64,000 nt of DNA from contig NZ_CP109137.1 in the NCBI RefSeq assembly GCF_035918095.1, forward strand, positions 6,574,001 to 6,638,000, given 5' to 3'. Both the position numbers and the translations under genes were made by a program. Under the pieces are notes generated by a model. The model saw only the letters and a list, made by a program, of their open reading frames with translations. It was not told the DNA's origin and ran no database searches. Within the stretch, counting starts at the first letter, position 1. The number at the start of each line of letters is the position of its first letter. Source of the stretch: Streptomyces sp. NBC_01750. GTDB taxonomy: Bacteria; Actinomycetota; Actinomycetes; Streptomycetales; Streptomycetaceae. Shown here in pieces: positions 59,917 through 64,000 of this stretch.

Positions 59917-62057
59917 CCATCGACGTAAAGAAGCAAGACGACTCCATGTCCACTACAACGCCCACGCCCGCACCGCACTCGGACGTGCCCACGGGCCACA
60001 AGACGGACGCCGGCCGGGTCGGCGGGGGTCTCTTCGACCCCAAGCAGCTGATCAAGTCCTTCCCGGACGCCGTCCGCAAGCTCGACCCGCGGGTGATGAT
60101 CAAGTCCCCGGTGATGTTCGTGGTCCTGGTCGGCTCCGTGCTGACCACGATCTTCGCGTGTCTGGACCCGACCGACTGGTTCGGCTGGGCGATAGCCGCC
60201 TGGCTCTGGCTGACCACGATCTTCGCCAATCTGGCGGAGGCGGTGGCCGAGGGCCGCGGCAAGGCGCAGGCAGACACCCTGCGCAAGGCGAAGACCGACA
60301 CGGTCGCGCGGCGGCTCGTCGGCAGGACCGAGGAGCGGGTGCCCGGCACCGAGCTGAGTATCGGCGATCTGGTGGTCTGCGAGGCCGGCGACACCATTCC
60401 CGGCGACGGAGACGTCGTCGAAGGTGTGGCGTCGGTGGACGAGTCGGCCATCACCGGTGAATCGGCCCCGGTCATTCGCGAGTCGGGCGGCGACCGGTCC
60501 GCGGTCACCGGCGGCACCAAGGTGCTCTCCGACCGGATCGTCATCAAGATCACGACGAAGCCGGGCGAGACGTTCATCGACCGGATGATCGCCCTGGTCG
60601 AGGGCGCTGCCCGGCAGAAGACGCCCAACGAGATCGCGCTGAACATCCTGCTCGCCTCGTTGACCATCGTCTTTCTGCTCGCCGTCGTCACGCTGCAGCC
60701 GTTCGCCAAGTACGCGCACGCCGAGCAGACCATGATCGTGCTGACCGCCCTGCTGGTCTGCCTGATCCCGACCACGATCGGCGCGTTGCTCTCCGCGATC
60801 GGCATCGCCGGTATGGACCGGCTGGTGCAGCGCAACGTGCTCGCGATGTCCGGCCGTGCGGTCGAGGCCGCCGGCGATGTCTCCACGCTGCTGCTCGACA
60901 AGACCGGCACGATCACCCTCGGCAACCGGCAGGCCGCCGAGTTCGTCCCGGTCAGGGGAGTCACCGAGGCAGAGCTGGCGGACGCCGCCCAGCTCTCCTC
61001 GCTCGCCGACGAGACCCCCGAGGGCCGCTCCATCGTCGTCCTGGCGAAGGAGAAGTACGGCCTGCGCGAGCGACACCAGGGCGAGCTGAGCGGCGCCGAG
61101 TGGGTCGCCTTCACCGCGCAGACCCGTATGTCCGGCGTCGACCTCGTCGAGAACGGCACGGGCCGCAAGGTCCGCAAGGGCGCGGCCGGCTCGGTCATCA
61201 CCTGGGTCACCGAGCACGGTGGCCGGGTGGCCGAGGACGCCGACGTCACCGCCAACAAGATCTCGCAAGCGGGCGGTACGCCGCTGCTGGTCGCCGTCGA
61301 GGACGACAAGGGCGCCCGGGTACTGGGCGTCATCCACCTCAAGGACGTCGTCAAGGAAGGCATGCGGGAGCGGTTCGACGAGCTGCGCCGTATGGGCATC
61401 AAGACGGTCATGATCACGGGCGACAACCCGCTGACCGCGAAGGCGATCGCCGAGGAGGCCGGTGTCGACGACTTCCTCGCCGAGGCCACCCCCGAGGACA
61501 AGATGGCGCTGATCAAGCGGGAGCAGGCCGGCGGCAAACTCGTCGCGATGACCGGCGACGGCACCAATGACGCCCCGGCGCTGGCCCAGGCGGACGTCGG
61601 GGTGGCCATGAACACCGGTACCTCGGCCGCCAAGGAGGCCGGGAACATGGTGGACCTGGATTCCAACCCGACCAAGCTGATCGAGATCGTGGAGATCGGC
61701 AAGCAGCTCCTCATCACCCGGGGCGCGCTCACCACGTTCTCGATCGCCAACGACGTCGCGAAGTACTTCGCGATCATCCCGGCGATGTTCGCGGTGGTCT
61801 ACCCGGGCCTGGACAAGCTCAACATCATGAACCTGTCCTCTCCGGAGTCGGCGATCCTGTCGGCCGTCATCTTCAACGCGCTGATCATCATCGCGCTGGT
61901 GCCGCTCGCCCTGAAGGGCGTGCGGTACAGGCCGACCAGCGCGGACCGGATGCTCCGCCGCAACCTGGGGATCTACGGCCTCGGCGGCCTGATGGCGCCC
62001 TTCATCGGCATCAAGATCATCGACGTGCTCATCTCCCTCATCCCTGGCATCGGGTGA
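59913..62057 (+). CDS. kdpB: KdpB, P-type ATPase subunit
   Basis: The 714-residue ATP-driven subunit of the potassium pump. Motifs: TGES in the actuator domain ([13 protein letters not shown]), the phosphorylated Asp329 in [13 protein letters not shown], nucleotide-binding [10 protein letters not shown], and hinge [16 protein letters not shown]. The N-terminal 50 residues are a low-complexity extension ([11 protein letters not shown]); an alternative ATG at 59946 would shorten it. Starts within ATGA of kdpA and overlaps the next gene's possible GTG start. Confidence 0.97.
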   Translation: MTIDVKKQDDSMSTTTPTPAPHSDVPTGHKTDAGRVGGGLFDPKQLIKSFPDAVRKLDPRVMIKSPVMFVVLVGSVLTTIFACLDPTDWFGWAIAAWLWLTTIFANLAEAVAEGRGKAQADTLRKAKTDTVARRLVGRTEERVPGTELSIGDLVVCEAGDTIPGDGDVVEGVASVDESAITGESAPVIRESGGDRSAVTGGTKVLSDRIVIKITTKPGETFIDRMIALVEGAARQKTPNEIALNILLASLTIVFLLAVVTLQPFAKYAHAEQTMIVLTALLVCLIPTTIGALLSAIGIAGMDRLVQRNVLAMSGRAVEAAGDVSTLLLDKTGTITLGNRQAAEFVPVRGVTEAELADAAQLSSLADETPEGRSIVVLAKEKYGLRERHQGELSGAEWVAFTAQTRMSGVDLVENGTGRKVRKGAAGSVITWVTEHGGRVAEDADVTANKISQAGGTPLLVAVEDDKGARVLGVIHLKDVVKEGMRERFDELRRMGIKTVMITGDNPLTAKAIAEEAGVDDFLAEATPEDKMALIKREQAGGKLVAMTGDGTNDAPALAQADVGVAMNTGTSAAKEAGNMVDLDSNPTKLIEIVEIGKQLLITRGALTTFSIANDVAKYFAIIPAMFAVVYPGLDKLNIMNLSSPESAILSAVIFNALIIIALVPLALKGVRYRPTSADRMLRRNLGIYGLGGLMAPFIGIKIIDVLISLIPGIG

Positions 62058-62062
62058 CGACC

Positions 62063-62731
62063 ATGAACAACTCTGTAGGAAACACAGCACGGTTGATCTG
62101 GGCCGGGCTGCGCGCCCTGCTCGTCCTGACCGTCGTCTGCGGCGTCATCTACCCGCTCGCCGTCACCGGGGTGGCCCAAGCCCTGTTCCACGACAAGGCC
62201 AACGGTTCCGAGATCAAGTCCGGCGGCAAGGTCGTCGGCTCCGAGCTGATCGGGCAGACCTACAACCTGCCGCTGAAGAAGGGCGAGGAGACCCCCGAGC
62301 CCGACCTGAAGTGGTTCCAGCCCCGCCCCTCCAACGGTCTCGGCGTCAACAGCGTCAACACCCAGTACAAGCTCATCCTCTCCGGCGCGACCAACCGCTC
62401 CGGCGACAACCCGGAACTCATCAAGTGGGTCACCGACGCCAAGGCCGCCGTCGTCAAGGACAACTCGGTGGGTGGCTACAAGGTCAAGCCCTCGGACGTG
62501 CCGGCCGACGCCGTCACGTCCTCGGGGTCCGGTCTGGACCCGCAGATCTCACCCGAGTACGCAGAGCTCCAGGTGCACCGGGTCGCCGAGAAGAACAACC
62601 TCTCCGTGGCCCAGGTGGACAAGCTCGTCCAGGACCACACCGACGGCCGCACCCTCGGCTTCATCGGCGAGCCCGGCGTCAACGTCCTCACCCTCAACAT
62701 CGCACTGAAGGAGCTCGCCGCGAAGGGCTGA
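62063..62731 (+). CDS. kdpC: KdpC, accessory subunit of the Kdp ATPase
   Basis: A 222-residue subunit with one transmembrane helix (about 10-35: AGLRALLVLTVVCGVIYPLA) and a large outer domain containing SELIGQTYNLPL, FQPRPSNG, SSGSGLDPQISPEYAELQVH and RVAEKNNLSVAQVDKLV, the family marks. It helps assemble the complex. The ATG at 62063 was chosen; a GTG at 62054, overlapping the kdpB stop by GTGA, is an equally possible start three codons earlier. A 180-base gap separates it from kdpD. Confidence 0.95.
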   Translation: MNNSVGNTARLIWAGLRALLVLTVVCGVIYPLAVTGVAQALFHDKANGSEIKSGGKVVGSELIGQTYNLPLKKGEETPEPDLKWFQPRPSNGLGVNSVNTQYKLILSGATNRSGDNPELIKWVTDAKAAVVKDNSVGGYKVKPSDVPADAVTSSGSGLDPQISPEYAELQVHRVAEKNNLSVAQVDKLVQDHTDGRTLGFIGEPGVNVLTLNIALKELAAKG

Positions 62732-62911
62732 TCCGCGGGCAACACGGCTGCGGCCCGCTCCATCCGGCGGACCGTGCCCCCGAAACGCCGGGGGTGGGCG
62801 TCAGAATCGCGTCAATACGCGGCTGAGGCCCGTCCCCGGCCCGATGTGACCGGATCTCCGGCCGTAAGGTCGACGCAGCGTATACAGCTGTTCCTGAAAG
62901 ACAATGAGGCC

Positions 62912-64000
62912 ATGGGACGCGGCAAGCTACGGATATATCTCGGGGCTGCACCGGGCGTCGGCAAGACGTACTCGATGCTGTCGGAGGCGCACCGCCGTGT
63001 GGAGCGTGGCACGGACTGCGTCGTCGCCTTCGTGGAGCACCACGGACGATCCCGCACCGAAGTGATGCTGCACGGCCTGGAGCAGATCCAGCGCCGCGAG
63101 ATCGAGTACCGGAGCACCGTCTTCACCGAGATGGATGTCGACGCCGTCCTGGAACGGCATCCCACCGTCGCCCTCGTGGACGAATTGGCCCATACCAATG
63201 TGCCCGGCTCGCGCAACGCCAAGCGCTGGCAGGACATCGAGGAACTGATCGGGGCCGGTATCGATGTCATTTCCACTGTCAACATCCAGCACCTCGAGTC
63301 CCTCGGCGACGTCGTCGAGTCGATCACCGGCGTACGCCAGCGGGAGACCGTCCCCGACGAGGTCGTCCGCCGCGCGGACCAGATCGAGCTCGTCGACATG
63401 TCCCCACAGGCGCTGCGCCGCCGCATGGCCCACGGCAACATCTACACGTCCGACAAGGTCGACGCGGCCCTCTCCAACTACTTCCGCCCCGGAAACCTCA
63501 CCGCCCTGCGTGAGCTCGCCCTGCTCTGGGTCGCTGACCGGGTCGACGAATACCTCCAGCAGTACCGCGGTGAGCACGACATACGCTCCACCTGGCAGGC
63601 CCGCGAGCGCATCGTGGTCGGCCTCACGGGCGGGCCCGAGGGACGCACCCTCATCCGCCGCGCGTCCCGGATGGCCGCCAAGGGCTCCGGCAGCGAGATC
63701 CTCGCCGTCTACATCGCCCGCAGCGACGGTCTGACCTCCGCCTCGCCCAAGGAGCTGGCCGCCCAGAGGACCCTGGTCGAAGATCTCGGCGGAACCTTCC
63801 ACCACGTCATCGGCGACGACGTCCCGTCCTCGCTGCTGGAGTTCGCGCGCGGAGTCAATGCCACGCAGATCGTCCTCGGCTCCAGCCGCCGCAAGGCCTG
63901 GCAGTACATCTTCGGCCCCGGCGTCGGCGCGACCGTCGCCCGCGAATCCGGCCCCGACCTCGACGTCCACATCGTCACTCACGACGAGGCCGGCAAGGGC
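62912..64000 (+). CDS. kdpD: KdpD, osmosensing histidine kinase (3'-truncated by window end)
   Basis: The N-terminal 363 residues of the turgor/potassium sensor kinase; the frame is open to the last base. It starts at the ATG at 62912, GAGG just upstream. Residues about 1-215 form the KdpD domain with the P-loop-like GAAPGVGKTYSML (about 8-20), HPTVALVDELAHTNVPGSRN (Walker-B type) and STVNIQHLESLGD. A Usp-like domain (about 233-363) has RIVVGLTGGPEGRTLIRRAS and QIVLGSSRRKAWQYI. The membrane and kinase parts lie beyond the window. The 180-base gap before it may hold its own promoter. Confidence 0.95.
   Translation, partial: MGRGKLRIYLGAAPGVGKTYSMLSEAHRRVERGTDCVVAFVEHHGRSRTEVMLHGLEQIQRREIEYRSTVFTEMDVDAVLERHPTVALVDELAHTNVPGSRNAKRWQDIEELIGAGIDVISTVNIQHLESLGDVVESITGVRQRETVPDEVVRRADQIELVDMSPQALRRRMAHGNIYTSDKVDAALSNYFRPGNLTALRELALLWVADRVDEYLQQYRGEHDIRSTWQARERIVVGLTGGPEGRTLIRRASRMAAKGSGSEILAVYIARSDGLTSASPKELAAQRTLVEDLGGTFHHVIGDDVPSSLLEFARGVNATQIVLGSSRRKAWQYIFGPGVGATVARESGPDLDVHIVTHDEAGKG

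Noticed and set aside
1..64000. CRISPR arrays, insertion sequences, prophage, tRNA/rRNA genes, attachment sites
   Set aside because: Looked for spaced direct repeats, transposase motifs and tRNA-like folds; none was recognised by reading. A covariance-model scan for tRNA would settle this.

Overview
The window comes from a high-GC actinomycete, almost certainly a Streptomyces. The evidence is the very G/C-biased third codon positions, frequent GTG and TTG starts, short stop/start overlaps, and a set of recognisable Streptomyces genes in their usual order: whiH next to hrdB, parE and parC flanking a metabolic block, sepH, cutRS, and many actinobacteria-only DUF families. Most of it is core-chromosome sequence. 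I see no phage, insertion sequence, CRISPR array, tRNA or rRNA.

Layout. 1-2.5 kb: the tail of an unknown gene, then a DHA2-type drug efflux pump divergent from its TetR regulator, with two perfect palindromes between them. 2.6-7.1 kb: nucleic-acid maintenance (RNase HII, a protein resembling the C-terminal part of a helicase, and a RecQ helicase with a phosphoribosyltransferase-like tail). A pair of facing DnaA boxes lies upstream of recQ. 7.2-11.3 kb: a DUF4192 protein, an NrtR-type Nudix regulator and an ABC ATPase-permease fusion. 11.5-18.2 kb: sporulation regulator WhiH, principal sigma factor HrdB, a secreted trypsin-like protease, a small zinc protein and topoisomerase IV subunit ParE.

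18.2-27.4 kb looks like a carboxylate sensing and use block: a NarL-type two-component system, a DUF485/acetate-type symporter pair, a CitAB-type two-component system, and two divergent citrate synthase-family genes. One of these carries an N-terminal helix-turn-helix, and an AT-rich perfect palindrome lies between the pair. 27.5-37.3 kb: a DUF6082 membrane protein, a CobW-type GTPase, ParC, a catalytic/non-catalytic M16 peptidase pair, a c-di-AMP (ydaO-type) riboswitch in front of an M23 peptidase, a GntR regulator and HPr.

37.4-48 kb: a Pat-type protein acetyltransferase fused to an acyl-CoA synthetase-like region, DUF5998, a phosphodiesterase, thymidine kinase, a VOC protein, rhodanese and SepH. 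A broken membrane-protein gene and an FAD-linked sugar-lactone oxidase follow. 48-57.9 kb: an MFS transporter, (coproporphyrin) ferrochelatase, inositol monophosphatase, CutRS, DUF4193, a possibly EcsC-like protein, DUF3093, a thioesterase, dUTPase and DUF3710. 58-64 kb: the high-affinity potassium uptake operon kdpFABC, preceded by a coupled 27-residue membrane peptide and followed by kdpD, which runs off the window end.

The least explained features are the helix-turn-helix/citrate synthase with its palindrome, the Asp-to-Glu change in its partner, the RecQ-phosphoribosyltransferase fusion, the coupled mini-protein before kdpF, and the frameshifted remnant near 46.5 kb. All gene names and family calls rest on motif recognition from the sequence. 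No database search was run.
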